A DNA stretch of 64,000 bases from a beta proteobacterium AAP99 (GCA_001295775.1 LJIA01000010.1:62001-126000), one strand, 5' to 3'. Positions 1 to 7,623 are shown, numbered from the stretch's first letter. Translations and numbers: made by a program. Notes: generated from the sequence alone by a model not told the origin.

Positions 1-114
1 GCAGGACGGTGGAAGAAAAGAAGTAGCGTGTCCCATGACGCAGTAGCGCTGCCCGGAGCATGCAGCGCGGCGATATAGTCGCCAGCCAGTCGCCCCTCAT
101 CCTTTGCGCCAGCC

Positions 115-606
115 ATGAGCAAGACCAAGCACGTCTCCGAAACGCCCGCCACGCAGATGCTGCGCAAGGCGGGCGTGGCATTCGGCGAGCATCCGTATGA
201 CTATGTCGAGCACGGCGGCACCACCGAAAGCGCGCGTCAGCTCGGTGTGGACGAGCATGCAGTCGTCAAGACGCTCATCATGGAAGACGAAGCCGCCAAG
301 CCGCTGGTGGTCCTGATGCACGGCGACAAGACCGTCTCCACCAAGAACCTCGCACGCCAGACAGGCCGCAAGCACATCGAACCCTGCAAGCCCGAGGTGG
401 CGCAGCGCCACACGGGCTACATGGTGGGCGGCACCTCGCCCTTTGGCACCAAGCGGCAGATGCCCGTTTACGTGCAGGCCAGCGTGCTGGATCTGCCGAC
501 CATCTACATCAATGGCGGCCGGCGCGGCTTTCTCGTCTCGATCGCTCCGCAGGTGCTGACCGGTCTGCTCAAGGCCCAGAGCGTGGACTGCGCGCTGGAC
601 GCCTGA
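115..606 (+). CDS. ybaK: YbaK/EbsC-family aminoacyl-tRNA deacylase (Cys-tRNA(Pro) type)
   Basis: 163 residues, the usual size for a single-domain YbaK protein. The family hydrolyses mischarged tRNA, typically Cys-tRNA(Pro), in the cytoplasm after prolyl-tRNA synthetase errors. The sequence reads as the whole domain: an N-terminal segment (ATQMLRKAGVAF), the core stretch VVKTLIMEDEAAKPLVVLMH near residues 50-70, a conserved lysine-rich part around KNLARQTG, and the glycine-rich VGGTSPFGTKRQMPVYV near residues 105-120 typical of the YbaK fold. The ATG at 115 has no strong Shine-Dalgarno sequence before it, but the N-terminus fits the family. plsY follows 37 bases downstream on the same strand and may be cotranscribed. 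Substrate specificity inside the family cannot be read from sequence, so Cys-tRNA(Pro) is the default inference. Confidence 0.88.
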   Translation: MSKTKHVSETPATQMLRKAGVAFGEHPYDYVEHGGTTESARQLGVDEHAVVKTLIMEDEAAKPLVVLMHGDKTVSTKNLARQTGRKHIEPCKPEVAQRHTGYMVGGTSPFGTKRQMPVYVQASVLDLPTIYINGGRRGFLVSIAPQVLTGLLKAQSVDCALDA

Positions 607-643
607 GCCTCCCCAACATCTCAACCAAAACAACAACGCACTT

Positions 644-1246
644 ATGCAAGCCACACTCATCAACCTCGGCTGGGTCATTGGCGCGTACCTGCTCGGCTCG
701 CTTTCGTTCGCCGTCATCATCAGCCGCGTCATGGGCCTGAACGACCCGCGCACGTACGGCAGCAAGAACCCCGGCGCCACCAATGTGCTGCGCAGCGGCA
801 ACAAGGCGGCAGCCGTGCTCACGCTGCTGTTCGACGCGATCAAGGGTTGGGTGCCTGTGTTCTTCGCCATCCGCTTCGAGCTGCCGGACGGCTGGGTGGC
901 CGCGGTGGCGCTCGCCGCCTTCCTCGGCCACCTCTACCCGGTGTTCTTCAAGTTCGTCGGCGGCAAGGGCGTGGCCACGGCGCTGGGTGTGCTGGTGGGC
1001 ATCAACCCGCTCTTTGGCCTTGCGACGCTCACCACCTGGATCATCATCGCGGCCTTCTTCCGGTTCTCGTCCCTGGCGGCGCTGGTGGCGAGCATCTTCG
1101 CGCCGGTGACCTACCTGCTCTGGTTCGGCGCGGACGCGATCGGGCTGGCCGTGCTCATCATGAGCGGCCTACTGATCTGGCGGCACCGGCAGAACATCAG
1201 CAATCTCATGAACGGCAAGGAAAAGCGGCTGGGGGAGAAGGCGTGA
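644..1246 (+). CDS. plsY: Glycerol-3-phosphate acyltransferase PlsY
   Basis: 200 residues, integral inner-membrane protein. PlsY transfers the acyl chain from acyl-phosphate to glycerol 3-phosphate, the first committed step of phospholipid synthesis. Visible family marks are YLLGSLSFAVIISR at the first membrane segment, the GSKNPGATNVLR motif near residues 40-50, GHLYPVFFKFVGGKGVAT near residues 90-110, and a C-terminal IWRHRQNISNL before a basic tail. About five hydrophobic segments are visible. The gene sits 37 bases after the ybaK-like gene. Its TGA overlaps the ATG of the following amidase by one base (TGATG), suggesting translational coupling. Confidence 0.96.
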   Translation: MQATLINLGWVIGAYLLGSLSFAVIISRVMGLNDPRTYGSKNPGATNVLRSGNKAAAVLTLLFDAIKGWVPVFFAIRFELPDGWVAAVALAAFLGHLYPVFFKFVGGKGVATALGVLVGINPLFGLATLTTWIIIAAFFRFSSLAALVASIFAPVTYLLWFGADAIGLAVLIMSGLLIWRHRQNISNLMNGKEKRLGEKA

Positions 1247-2718
1247 TGGGGAAATTCAAGAGCAGCGTGGATCTGGTTGAAGAGAGTCTCGACCGCATCA
1301 AGAAAGTCGACCGCAGCGGGCCGACCCTGCGCAGCGTGCTGGAGGTGAACCCGGACGCACGGCGCTTGGCCAAGCAGCTGGAAGCGGACCGCAAGCGCGG
1401 CGATGAACTCGGCCCGTTGCATGGCGAGCCCGTGCTGGTGAAGGACAACATCGCAACCGCAGACCGGATGCAGACCACGGCGGGCTCGCTGGCGCTCATC
1501 GGTGCCAAGCCGCCGCGCGACGCGCACGTGGTGCATCGCCTGCGCAGCGCCGGGGCGCTGATCCTGGGCAAGGCGAACCTGAGCGAGTGGTCGAACTTTC
1601 GCGGCGCCAATTCCAGCAGCGGCTGGAGCGCGCGCGGCGGGCAGTGCCGCAACGCGCATGTGCTGGACCGCACGCCAAGTGGTTCATCCTCCGGCAGTGC
1701 GGTGGCGGTGGCGGCGGGGTTGGTGCGCTTTGCGGTGGGTACCGAGACGGACGGTTCAATCGTCTCGCCGGCCTCCTGCAACGGCATCGTCGGCTTCAAG
1801 CCCACGCTCGGGGCGGTGAGCCGTGACGGCATCATCCCCATCGCAGCCAGCCAGGACACCGCCGGCCCGATGACGCGCAGCGTGGAAGACACGGCCTGGT
1901 TGCTGGCGGGCATGGTGGGTGCGGATGTGCACGATGCCGCCACGAAGGGGCAGAAGCTTGCTTCAGCGGAGCTCATCCAGCTGGCCAAGACGCTGCAGAC
2001 CGGCAAGCGCAGCACGGCGCTCAAAGGCTTGCGGATCGGTGTGGCACGCAATCTGGCGGGCTATCACCGCGGTGTGGATGCGCTCTTCGAGCAGGCGCTC
2101 AAGGATCTGACCAAGGCCGGGGCGGTGCTGGTGGATGCGAGCATTCCGAACGCGGACAAGCTCGGCCCCACGGAAGTGGAAGTGCTGCTGTACGAACTGA
2201 AGCACGGCATCGCCGCCTATCTGCGCGAGTTCGCAGCCAACCTCAAGTTCCGCAGCCTCGACGACCTCATCGCGTTCAATGCGCGCACGCCCAAGGAGCT
2301 GGCGGTGTTTGGGCAGGAGCGCTTCGAGAAGGCGGCGGCCAAGGGCCCGCTGACGGAAGCGGCCTATCTGAAGGCGCTTGCCACCAACCGCCGCCTGGCA
2401 CGCACGCAGGGCATCGATGCTGCGCTCAAGCAGCACAAGGTTGCGCTGTTCGTGGCGCCCACCACCAGTCCGGCCGCGCTGATCGATCAAGTCAACGGCC
2501 ACCGGCCCAGCGGCTCGGCCTCCTCGCCCGCAGCTGTGGCCGGCTATCCGCACCTGACCGTGCCGATGGGCGCGGTCAATCACCTGCCCGTGGGCCTGAG
2601 TTTCTTCGGCCCGGCCTGGTCCGATCTGTTGGTGCTGCAAGCGGGCGCGGCCTATGAGCAGCGCACAGGGCATCTGATCAAGCCGCGCTTTCTCAAGACC
2701 CTGCCAATCAAGGCTTGA
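1246..2718 (+). CDS. Amidase (amidase signature family)
   Basis: 490 residues starting at the ATG that overlaps the plsY stop. The open frame runs further upstream inside plsY, but that part is only its shadow. The amidase-signature Ser-cisSer-Lys triad is present: lysine in VLVKDNIAT (about residue 65), the Gly/Ser-rich PSGSSSGSAVAVAAGL (about residues 143-158), and the nucleophile region ETDGSIVSPASCNG (about 166-180). No signal peptide is visible, so it is probably cytoplasmic. It resembles stand-alone amidases rather than GatA: there is no gatB/gatC neighbour and the C-terminal half differs from GatA. The physiological amide substrate is unknown. Coupling to plsY looks accidental rather than functional. 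Confidence 0.9.
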   Translation: MGKFKSSVDLVEESLDRIKKVDRSGPTLRSVLEVNPDARRLAKQLEADRKRGDELGPLHGEPVLVKDNIATADRMQTTAGSLALIGAKPPRDAHVVHRLRSAGALILGKANLSEWSNFRGANSSSGWSARGGQCRNAHVLDRTPSGSSSGSAVAVAAGLVRFAVGTETDGSIVSPASCNGIVGFKPTLGAVSRDGIIPIAASQDTAGPMTRSVEDTAWLLAGMVGADVHDAATKGQKLASAELIQLAKTLQTGKRSTALKGLRIGVARNLAGYHRGVDALFEQALKDLTKAGAVLVDASIPNADKLGPTEVEVLLYELKHGIAAYLREFAANLKFRSLDDLIAFNARTPKELAVFGQERFEKAAAKGPLTEAAYLKALATNRRLARTQGIDAALKQHKVALFVAPTTSPAALIDQVNGHRPSGSASSPAAVAGYPHLTVPMGAVNHLPVGLSFFGPAWSDLLVLQAGAAYEQRTGHLIKPRFLKTLPIKA

Positions 2719-2728
2719 GCTGCAGATG

Positions 2729-2873
2729 GATTTTCAACATTTACTTGATAAATGGTTATGAAATGGCCTGTATTTCAAGCGTTTTTTGAATAGGCGAATG
2801 GGCCGGTTTCCGCATGCAGGATGCGGATCTCGGCCGATTCGAGCGAAGAAATTCTGCTGTGCATCTCACGCCG
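2729..2873. repeat. AT-rich stretch plus 67-bp element with conserved ends, copy 1
   Basis: The gap between the convergent amidase and tsaD genes starts with an AT-rich run (GATTTTCAA at 2729). It then holds a 67-base segment, 2807-2873, beginning TTTCCGCATG and ending GTGCATCTCACGCCG. The same start, end and exact length recur at 51505-51571, also in a convergent gap and also after a GATTTTCAA-containing AT-rich run. By hand alignment the two agree at about 43 of 67 positions, concentrated at the two ends. The function is unknown. It may be a terminator-associated or mobile repeat. Confidence 0.45.
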
Positions 2874-2894
2874 GACGGTGGTGCCAACCGGACG

Positions 2895-3926
2895 TCAGGT
2901 GGACGGCGAACCCAGCTCTGCCAGCGGCCAGCGTGGCCGCACGTTGAAGCCGGTCTGCGCATCGTGTTCGCCGCGCGCCAGGCGCAGCGCGCCGGCCAGG
3001 GCGATCATGGCGCCGTTGTCCGTGCAGAACTGCAGGTCCGGGTAGAAGACCTTTGCGCCAGCCCGCGCGCACAGGCCATCCAGCGTGGCTCGCAGGCGCT
3101 GGTTGGCGCCCACGCCGCCGGCCACCACCAAGACCTTGCGTCCGGTTTGCTTGAGCGCCGTCATCGCCTTTTTGCTCAGCACATCCACGGCGGCGTCTTC
3201 AAAGGCGCGTGCGAGATCTGCGCGCCACGGGTCGGTCTCAGGCAGCGCTGCGCACTTGCGGGCCTGCGTGAGCACGGCGGTCTTGAGGCCGGCGAAGCTG
3301 AAGTTCAGGTCGCCCGAGTGCAGCAGTGGCCGCGGCAGCGAGAAGCGTTTGGGGTCACCGGTCTCGGCCAGCCGCGCCAGCTTGGGGCCGCCGGGGTAGG
3401 GCAGGCCGAGCAGCTTGGCGCTCTTGTCGAAGGCTTCGCCGGCGGCGTCGTCGATCGTCTCGCCCAGCAGCGTGTATTGCCCCACGCCGGCGACATCCAT
3501 GAGCTGCGTGTGGCCGCCGCTCACCAGCAAAGCCACATGAGGGAAGGGCGGCGGGTCACTCGCGAGCAAGGGCGAGAGCAGATGACCTTCCAGGTGGTGC
3601 ACGCCGATCGCGGGCTTGTTCAGGCCGAAGGCCAGGGCCTTGGCCAGCCCCGCGCCGACCAGCAGCGCACCGGCCAGCCCCGGGCCTTCGGTGTAGGCGA
3701 CGCCGTCGATGTCCTTCATCTCCAGCCCGGCCTCGCGCAGCACCTGCTGCACCAGCAGCGCGCCGTGGCGGATGTGATCGCGGCTGGCCAGCTCCGGCAC
3801 CACGCCGCCGTAGAGCGCATGCATATCGATCTGGCTGTGCAGCGCATGCGCCAGCAGGCCGCGCTCGGTGTCATAGAGCGCGACGCCGGTTTCGTCGCAG
3901 GAAGTCTCGATGCCGAGAACGCGCAT
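2895..3926 (-). CDS. tsaD: tRNA N6-threonylcarbamoyladenosine synthase subunit TsaD
   Basis: 343 residues, the normal length for bacterial TsaD. With TsaB, TsaE and TsaC it makes t6A37 on ANN-decoding tRNAs. The protein begins [19 protein letters not shown], the family's nucleotide-fold start. The metal-binding histidines are seen in [10 protein letters not shown] (about residue 110). [10 protein letters not shown] and [12 protein letters not shown] are the other actin-like/ASKHA motifs, and [13 protein letters not shown] marks the C-terminus. The ATG at 3926 is only 8 bases from the stop of the upstream chelatase gene, so the two are probably cotranscribed from the minus strand. The gene is convergent with the amidase. 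Confidence 0.97.
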   Translation of the reverse strand: MRVLGIETSCDETGVALYDTERGLLAHALHSQIDMHALYGGVVPELASRDHIRHGALLVQQVLREAGLEMKDIDGVAYTEGPGLAGALLVGAGLAKALAFGLNKPAIGVHHLEGHLLSPLLASDPPPFPHVALLVSGGHTQLMDVAGVGQYTLLGETIDDAAGEAFDKSAKLLGLPYPGGPKLARLAETGDPKRFSLPRPLLHSGDLNFSFAGLKTAVLTQARKCAALPETDPWRADLARAFEDAAVDVLSKKAMTALKQTGRKVLVVAGGVGANQRLRATLDGLCARAGAKVFYPDLQFCTDNGAMIALAGALRLARGEHDAQTGFNVRPRWPLAELGSPST

Positions 3927-3934
3927 CGCTGGGG

Positions 3935-4285
3935 TCAGCCCAGCGCGACGCGCGCGATCGCGTCCAGCACGGCGGCGTCTTCGCCCACCGGAGGCCGCAG
4001 CTCGAAAGCCACGCCGGGCAGGGAGGCCCGTGCGGCTTCGATCAGCTCGGGCAGGTCGGCACGCACATGGGCGCCGGCGGCCAGAAACACGGGCACCACG
4101 CGGATCTGCGTGCAGCCCTGCGCAGCCAGTTGAGCGGCGGCTTCGGCCAGTTCCGGCTTCGCAAACTCCAGGTAGGCCAGCGCCACGGGCGTGCCATCCG
4201 CAGCCACCCGCTCGCGCAGACGTTCAAAGGGCGCAAACCAGAGGGGGTCGCGCGAGCCATGGGCAAACAACAGGAGTCCGTTCAT
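3935..4285 (-). CDS. sirB: Small SirB/CbiX-type sirohydrochlorin chelatase
   Basis: 116 residues, matching the short single-domain class II chelatases. It begins [16 protein letters not shown]; the histidine of the HGSRD motif near residue 9 is the expected metal-inserting base. A second conserved stretch, [19 protein letters not shown], supplies the other histidine (about residue 73). The frame is open far upstream but runs antisense through nasT, so the ATG at 4285 is chosen. It is divergent from nasT and lies in front of a nitrite reductase operon that needs siroheme, so ferrochelation of sirohydrochlorin is the likeliest job. Cobalt insertion for B12 is the alternative, but no cobalamin genes are in the window. 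Confidence 0.8.
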   Translation of the reverse strand: MNGLLLFAHGSRDPLWFAPFERLRERVAADGTPVALAYLEFAKPELAEAAAQLAAQGCTQIRVVPVFLAAGAHVRADLPELIEAARASLPGVAFELRPPVGEDAAVLDAIARVALG

Positions 4286-4330
4286 GGGGCGTAGTTTAGT
4301 GAGCGCTCTCGGCTTCACTTTGGCGCAGCT

Positions 4331-4344
4331 GGCAAGCTTCTTGC
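4331..4344 (+). promoter_or_regulatory. Candidate sigma-54 promoter core for nasT
   Basis: A GG dinucleotide at 4331 and a GC at 4343 are separated by exactly ten bases, and the flanks read TGGCAAG-CTTC-TTGCG, close to the -24/-12 consensus TGGCACG-N4-TTGCW. Transcription would start near 4356, right at the nasT ATG (4358), so the mRNA would be almost leaderless or translation would start a little later. The core also lies within an inverted repeat, TGGCGCA (4321) and TGCGCCA (4342). No clear NtrC site was found. The call rests on spacing and partial consensus only. Confidence 0.35.
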
Positions 4345-4357
4345 GCCATGGCGGTGC

Positions 4358-4963
4358 ATGCCTCAGTCCAACCGTCCGCTTGCGGTGCTGATCGTCACCG
4401 ATGTCGATGCCGACGAGGCCTCGGCCGCGCACGCGCTCTCGCAGGGGTTGGCGGATGCTGGGCACTTCGTGCTGGGTGTGCGCACGGGCGATCTGACTCT
4501 GCCCGAGGCGGTGGCCCATCTGCGCCCGGACGTGATCGTGATCAGCGCCGACAGCGGCGCGCGAGATGTGCTTGAGCACATCGTCATGGCCACGCGCGAT
4601 GCGCCGCGGCCGATCGCGATGTTCACTGGCGACCGGGATCGCGACACCCTGCGCAGCGCGCTGTCGGCCGGGGTGAGCGCCTATGTGGTCGATGGCCTGG
4701 CGCCGGGGCGCGTGCAGGCGGTGGTGGATGTGGCCGTGGAACGCTTTGCCGTGGAACAGACCCTGCGCGCCGAGCTGACCGAGACCAAGGCGGAGCTGGC
4801 CGACCGCAAACTGATCGACCGCGCCAAGCGCCTGCTCATGAAAAAGAAGGGCATGAGCGAGGACGAGGCGCACAAGTTCATCCAGACCGCGGCGATGCAG
4901 AAGGGCCTGAAGGCGCGTGAAGTGGCGGAGCGCTTGATCGACTTCGAAAGCCTGCTGGGCTGA
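4358..4963 (+). CDS. nasT: ANTAR-domain response regulator, nitrate antiterminator NasT
   Basis: 201 residues. The N-terminal part (about 8-125) is a response-regulator-like receiver (PLAVLIVTDVDADE, VIVISADSGARD, GDRDRDTLRSALSAGVSAY). The phosphoacceptor position is degenerate, as is normal in NasT. A short coiled-coil helix (VEQTLRAELTETKAELADR) follows. The C-terminus is an ANTAR RNA-binding domain (DRAKRLLMKKKGMSEDEAHK to about residue 195) with the family's Ala/Arg/Lys pattern. NasT proteins bind paired hexaloop hairpins in nitrate-gene leaders and prevent termination. Such a leader with a terminator lies directly downstream, before nrtA. The partner sensor NasS, usually encoded next to nasT, is not in this window. 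Confidence 0.92.
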   Translation: MPQSNRPLAVLIVTDVDADEASAAHALSQGLADAGHFVLGVRTGDLTLPEAVAHLRPDVIVISADSGARDVLEHIVMATRDAPRPIAMFTGDRDRDTLRSALSAGVSAYVVDGLAPGRVQAVVDVAVERFAVEQTLRAELTETKAELADRKLIDRAKRLLMKKKGMSEDEAHKFIQTAAMQKGLKAREVAERLIDFESLLG

Positions 4964-5078
4964 AGCTGGACCGCGGCAGCGCCGACTTGGTGCGACGCAG
5001 CATTCTGGTGCGTTCCGGGCTGGTGCATCGGCCGGGCGGCGCCTGAATAATGTCAATCAATTCAAAGATTTAGAAGCT

Positions 5079-5134
5079 GGCACTCAAACTGCTTGGGCTG
5101 TAGTGCCTGACTGGTGGCAACGGCGTCGCCAGTC
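5079..5134 (+). promoter_or_regulatory. Candidate two-hairpin ANTAR (NasT) RNA element
   Basis: The second hairpin is the convincing one. Arms at 5109-5118 and 5125-5134 pair over 10 bases (eight Watson-Crick, two G-T) around the hexaloop AACGGC (5119-5124), which has the A at loop position 1 and G at position 4 expected of ANTAR targets. The first hairpin is weaker. GGCACT (5079-5084) pairs with AGTGCC (5102-5107), and inside it a hexamer ACTGCT (5088-5093), again A1 and G4, can be closed by an A-T pair but with a mismatch next to it. The location right after nasT and before a terminator and nrtA fits NasT-controlled antitermination. Confidence 0.68.
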
Positions 5135-5164
5135 GCGTGAAGAGCGAATTCGTCTGATTTGGAC

Positions 5165-5214
5165 AAAGGCGTCCATGCCCCGCGAAAGCGGTGCGTGCGA
5201 CGCCTTTTTCTTTT
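5165..5214 (+). terminator. Intrinsic terminator in the nrtA leader (attenuator)
   Basis: AAAGGCGTC (5165-5173) pairs with GACGCCTTT (5199-5207), with an inner CGC-GAAA-GCG hairpin, and is followed by TTCTTTT. It lies 30 bases after the ANTAR hairpin and about 75 bases before the nrtA ATG, so it would stop nrt-nir-nas transcription unless NasT intervenes. A second GGCGTC copy occurs inside the hexaloop hairpin (5122-5127). It could pair with the same terminator 3' arm, which offers a possible alternative fold. Confidence 0.8.
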
Positions 5215-5290
5215 GGTCTCTCGTTCCTCACGCCGCAAGAACAACCGCAACTGGAACATCAACCCTTCCTTCAAAGCCCTGGAGAGATCG

Positions 5291-6571
5291 ATGGACAAGC
5301 AGCTTGACCTCACCGCACCTGCAGCAAGCCCCAAGGAGCCCGATGCCATGCGCCGCAAAGTGATCAAGACCGCCAGCATGGCCGCAGTCATCGGTGCCAT
5401 GGAACCTGCGATGCGCGCCAGCGCCTGGGCGCAAGGGTCGGATGCGCCGGAGAAGAAGGAAGTCCGCATCGGCTTCATTCCGCTGACCGACTGCGCCAGC
5501 GTGGTCATGGCCAGCGTGCTCAAGCTCGATGAGAAGTACGGCGTGAAGATCATCCCCACCAAGGAAGCCAGCTGGGCTGCCGTACGCGACAAGCTCGTGA
5601 ATGGCGAGCTGGACTTCGCCCACGTGCTTTACGGCCTGGTGTACGGCGTACACGCCGGTATCAGCGGCCCCAAGAAGGACATGGCGGTTCTGATGACCCT
5701 GAACCACAACGGCCAGGGCATCACGCTCTCCAGGAAGCTGGCCGAGGCGGGCGCCGTGGACGGCGCATCGCTGGCCAAGGTGATGGCCGCGCAGAAGCGT
5801 GAATACACCTTTGCGCAGACCTTCCCCACGGGCACGCACGCCATGTGGATCTACTACTGGCTGGCGACTTACGGCATCAACCCGATGAAGGACGCCAAGG
5901 TCATCACCGTGCCGCCGCCGCAGATGGTGGCCAACATGCGTGTGGGGAACATGGACGGCTACTGCGTGGGCGAACCCTGGAACCATCGCGCCATTGCCGA
6001 CAACATCGGCATCTCGGCCGCCACCACGCAGGACATCTGGAAGGACCACCCCGAGAAGGTGCTCGGCACGCAGGCGGACTTCGTCAAGAAGAACCCCAAC
6101 ACCTGCCGTGCCGTGGTGGCCGCCATTCTTGAAGCCAGCAAGTGGATCGATGCCGGCCTGTCCAACAAGAACAAGATGGCCGAGACGATTGCCGACCGCG
6201 CGTATGTGAACACCAGCGTGGACGTGATCAACCAGCGCATTCTGGGCCGTTACCAGAACGGCCTGGGCAAGACCTGGGACGACCCCAACCACATGAAGTT
6301 CTACAACGACGGGCTCGTGAACTTCCCTTACCTCTCGGATGGCATGTGGTTCCTCACCCAGCACAAGCGTTGGGGTCTGCTCAAGGACCATGTGGACTAT
6401 CTGGCGATGGCCAGGCAGATCAACCAGATCGGTGTCTACAAGCAGGCGGCCGCAGCGACCAAGACCCCACTGCCCAAGAGCGAGATGCGCAGCTCCAAGC
6501 TGATTGATGGCGTGGTGTGGGACGGCAGCAATCCGCGTGCGTACGCAGACGGATTCAAGGTGAAGGCATGA
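5291..6571 (+). CDS. nrtA: NrtA/CmpA-family nitrate-binding ABC transporter protein
   Basis: 426 residues from the ATG at 5291, preceded by GGAGAG four bases upstream. A second ATG at 5348 would give a more compact signal sequence. The N-terminus carries MRRKVIKTASMAAV, a twin-arginine-like motif followed by a hydrophobic run ending ASAWAQG, so the mature protein is periplasmic. The mature part starts VRIGFIPLTDCASVV and contains FAHVLYGLVYGVHAGI, FPTGTHAMWIYYWLATYGI, GYCVGEPWN and ILGRYQNG, all typical of the nitrate/nitrite/cyanate-binding NrtA group. It binds nitrate for NrtB-NrtD. Because it has an export signal it is the transport protein and not the cytoplasmic sensor NasS. Its 3' end lies inside a strong hairpin. 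Confidence 0.93.
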   Translation: MDKQLDLTAPAASPKEPDAMRRKVIKTASMAAVIGAMEPAMRASAWAQGSDAPEKKEVRIGFIPLTDCASVVMASVLKLDEKYGVKIIPTKEASWAAVRDKLVNGELDFAHVLYGLVYGVHAGISGPKKDMAVLMTLNHNGQGITLSRKLAEAGAVDGASLAKVMAAQKREYTFAQTFPTGTHAMWIYYWLATYGINPMKDAKVITVPPPQMVANMRVGNMDGYCVGEPWNHRAIADNIGISAATTQDIWKDHPEKVLGTQADFVKKNPNTCRAVVAAILEASKWIDAGLSNKNKMAETIADRAYVNTSVDVINQRILGRYQNGLGKTWDDPNHMKFYNDGLVNFPYLSDGMWFLTQHKRWGLLKDHVDYLAMARQINQIGVYKQAAAATKTPLPKSEMRSSKLIDGVVWDGSNPRAYADGFKVKA

Positions 6572-6595
6572 GGCTAAAGGCCTCATGCCTTCACC
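6559..6595 (+). other. 16-bp perfect hairpin spanning the nrtA stop codon
   Basis: GGTGAAGGCATGAGGC (6559-6574) and its exact reverse complement (6580-6595) enclose a five-base loop, and the nrtA TGA (6569-6571) lies inside the left arm. No T-run follows, so this is not a classic terminator. Stems at this place in binding-protein operons usually protect the upstream mRNA end or reduce read-through so that the binding protein outnumbers the permease. Confidence 0.75.
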
Positions 6596-6626
6596 TGCGG
6601 TGACTTGGACGCAAACCCCTCCCTAT

Positions 6627-6649
6627 CCCTCCCCTTGCAAAGGGGAGGG
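6627..6649. repeat. Short GC-rich palindrome in the nrtA-nrtB gap
   Basis: CCCTCCCCTT (6627-6636) and AAGGGGAGGG (6640-6649) form a 10-base stem with a three-base loop, preceded by a related CCCCTCCC run. Similar C-rich/G-rich palindromes are dispersed in Burkholderiales genomes. This is one of several in the window, with others at 8455 and 41395. Confidence 0.6.
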
Positions 6650-6675
6650 CAATTGCAAGCCTGAAGGGTGTCGTT

Positions 6676-7614
6676 ATGAGCGCAGTTCTCGACAAACTTG
6701 AAACGCCGATGATGCAGAGCGCAGCAGGTGCTTCGTCCTCTCCGGTCGCTGCCAATGAGCCCGTTGCCGCGGTGCCGGAGAAGAAGACCAAGGCCCAGTT
6801 GCGCGCTGCCATGGATCCGCGGGCTCGCGCAGCGCAGCGCCGCGCGATCCTGCTCAAGGTGATTCCGCCGCTGCTGGGCATTGCGGCCTTCATCCTGCTC
6901 TGGGAGATCGTCGCACTCACCAGCAAGGGCAGTTTTCCCGGCCCCTGGCCCACGGCGGTGGAGGCGGTGAAGATCTTCTCGGACCCGTTCTATCGCAACG
7001 GGGTCAATGACCAGGGCATCGGCTGGAATGTGCTGTCTTCGCTGCAGCGGGTGGGGCTGGGCTTCGGGCTGGCGGCGCTGGTGGGCATTCCGCTGGGCTT
7101 CATGATCGGCCGCTTCGCCTTCCTGAACGGCATGGTCTCGCCGCTGATCAGCCTGCTGCGCCCGGTGTCGCCCCTGGCCTGGCTGCCGATCGGCCTCTTG
7201 ATCTTCAAGGGGGCCAACCCTGCTGCCATCTGGACCATCTTCATCTGCAGCATCTGGCCCATGATCATCAACACCGCCGTCGGAGTGCAGCGCGTGCCGC
7301 AGGACTACATGAACGTGGCGCGCGTGCTGAATCTCTCGGAATGGAAGATCGTCACGCGCATTCTGTTCCCCGCAGTGCTCCCCTACATGCTGACGGGCGT
7401 TCGCCTCGCGATCGGTACGGCGTGGCTGGTGATCGTTGCCGCCGAGATGCTGACCGGCGGCGTCGGCATCGGCTTCTGGGTGTGGGACGAGTGGAACAAC
7501 CTCAATGTGCACCACATCCTGATTGCCATCATCGTGATCGGCGTGGTCGGTCTGCTGCTTGAGCTGCTGCTGATCCGAATCGCCAAGGCATTCACCTACG
7601 AAGACCATCACTAG
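6676..7614 (+). CDS. nrtB: Nitrate ABC transporter permease NrtB
   Basis: 312 residues. A roughly 60-residue charged cytoplasmic N-terminal tail precedes about six membrane segments, the first being LLGIAAFILLWEIVAL. The permease EAA loop that docks the ATPase is visible as QDYMNVARVLNLSEWKIVTR with LFPAVLPYMLTG after it (about residues 210-240). Other marks are RPVSPLAWLPIGLLIF and GFWVWDEWNNLNVHHI, found in NrtB and TauC-like permeases. It forms the inner-membrane channel for NrtA-delivered nitrate. nrtD starts 9 bases downstream. Confidence 0.93.
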   Translation: MSAVLDKLETPMMQSAAGASSSPVAANEPVAAVPEKKTKAQLRAAMDPRARAAQRRAILLKVIPPLLGIAAFILLWEIVALTSKGSFPGPWPTAVEAVKIFSDPFYRNGVNDQGIGWNVLSSLQRVGLGFGLAALVGIPLGFMIGRFAFLNGMVSPLISLLRPVSPLAWLPIGLLIFKGANPAAIWTIFICSIWPMIINTAVGVQRVPQDYMNVARVLNLSEWKIVTRILFPAVLPYMLTGVRLAIGTAWLVIVAAEMLTGGVGIGFWVWDEWNNLNVHHILIAIIVIGVVGLLLELLLIRIAKAFTYEDHH

Positions 7615-7623
7615 GAGCGCGCG

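Larger units (their letters stand above)
4964..5290 (+). other. Untranslated leader region between nasT and nrtA
   Basis: 327 bases without a credible gene. It contains, in order: three direct TGGTGC hexamers at 4988, 5006 and 5021, resembling NtrC half-sites; an AT-rich stretch at about 5046-5075, where a promoter could lie; the two candidate ANTAR hairpins; an intrinsic terminator; and a GGAGAG Shine-Dalgarno at 5281-5286 ahead of nrtA. The open frame that extends nrtA upstream to 5159 runs through the terminator and is not believed to be translated. Confidence 0.7.

Noticed and set aside
1-114. Left edge as part of a gene
   Set aside because: Only short frames with no recognisable protein, and no upstream gene end could be identified.
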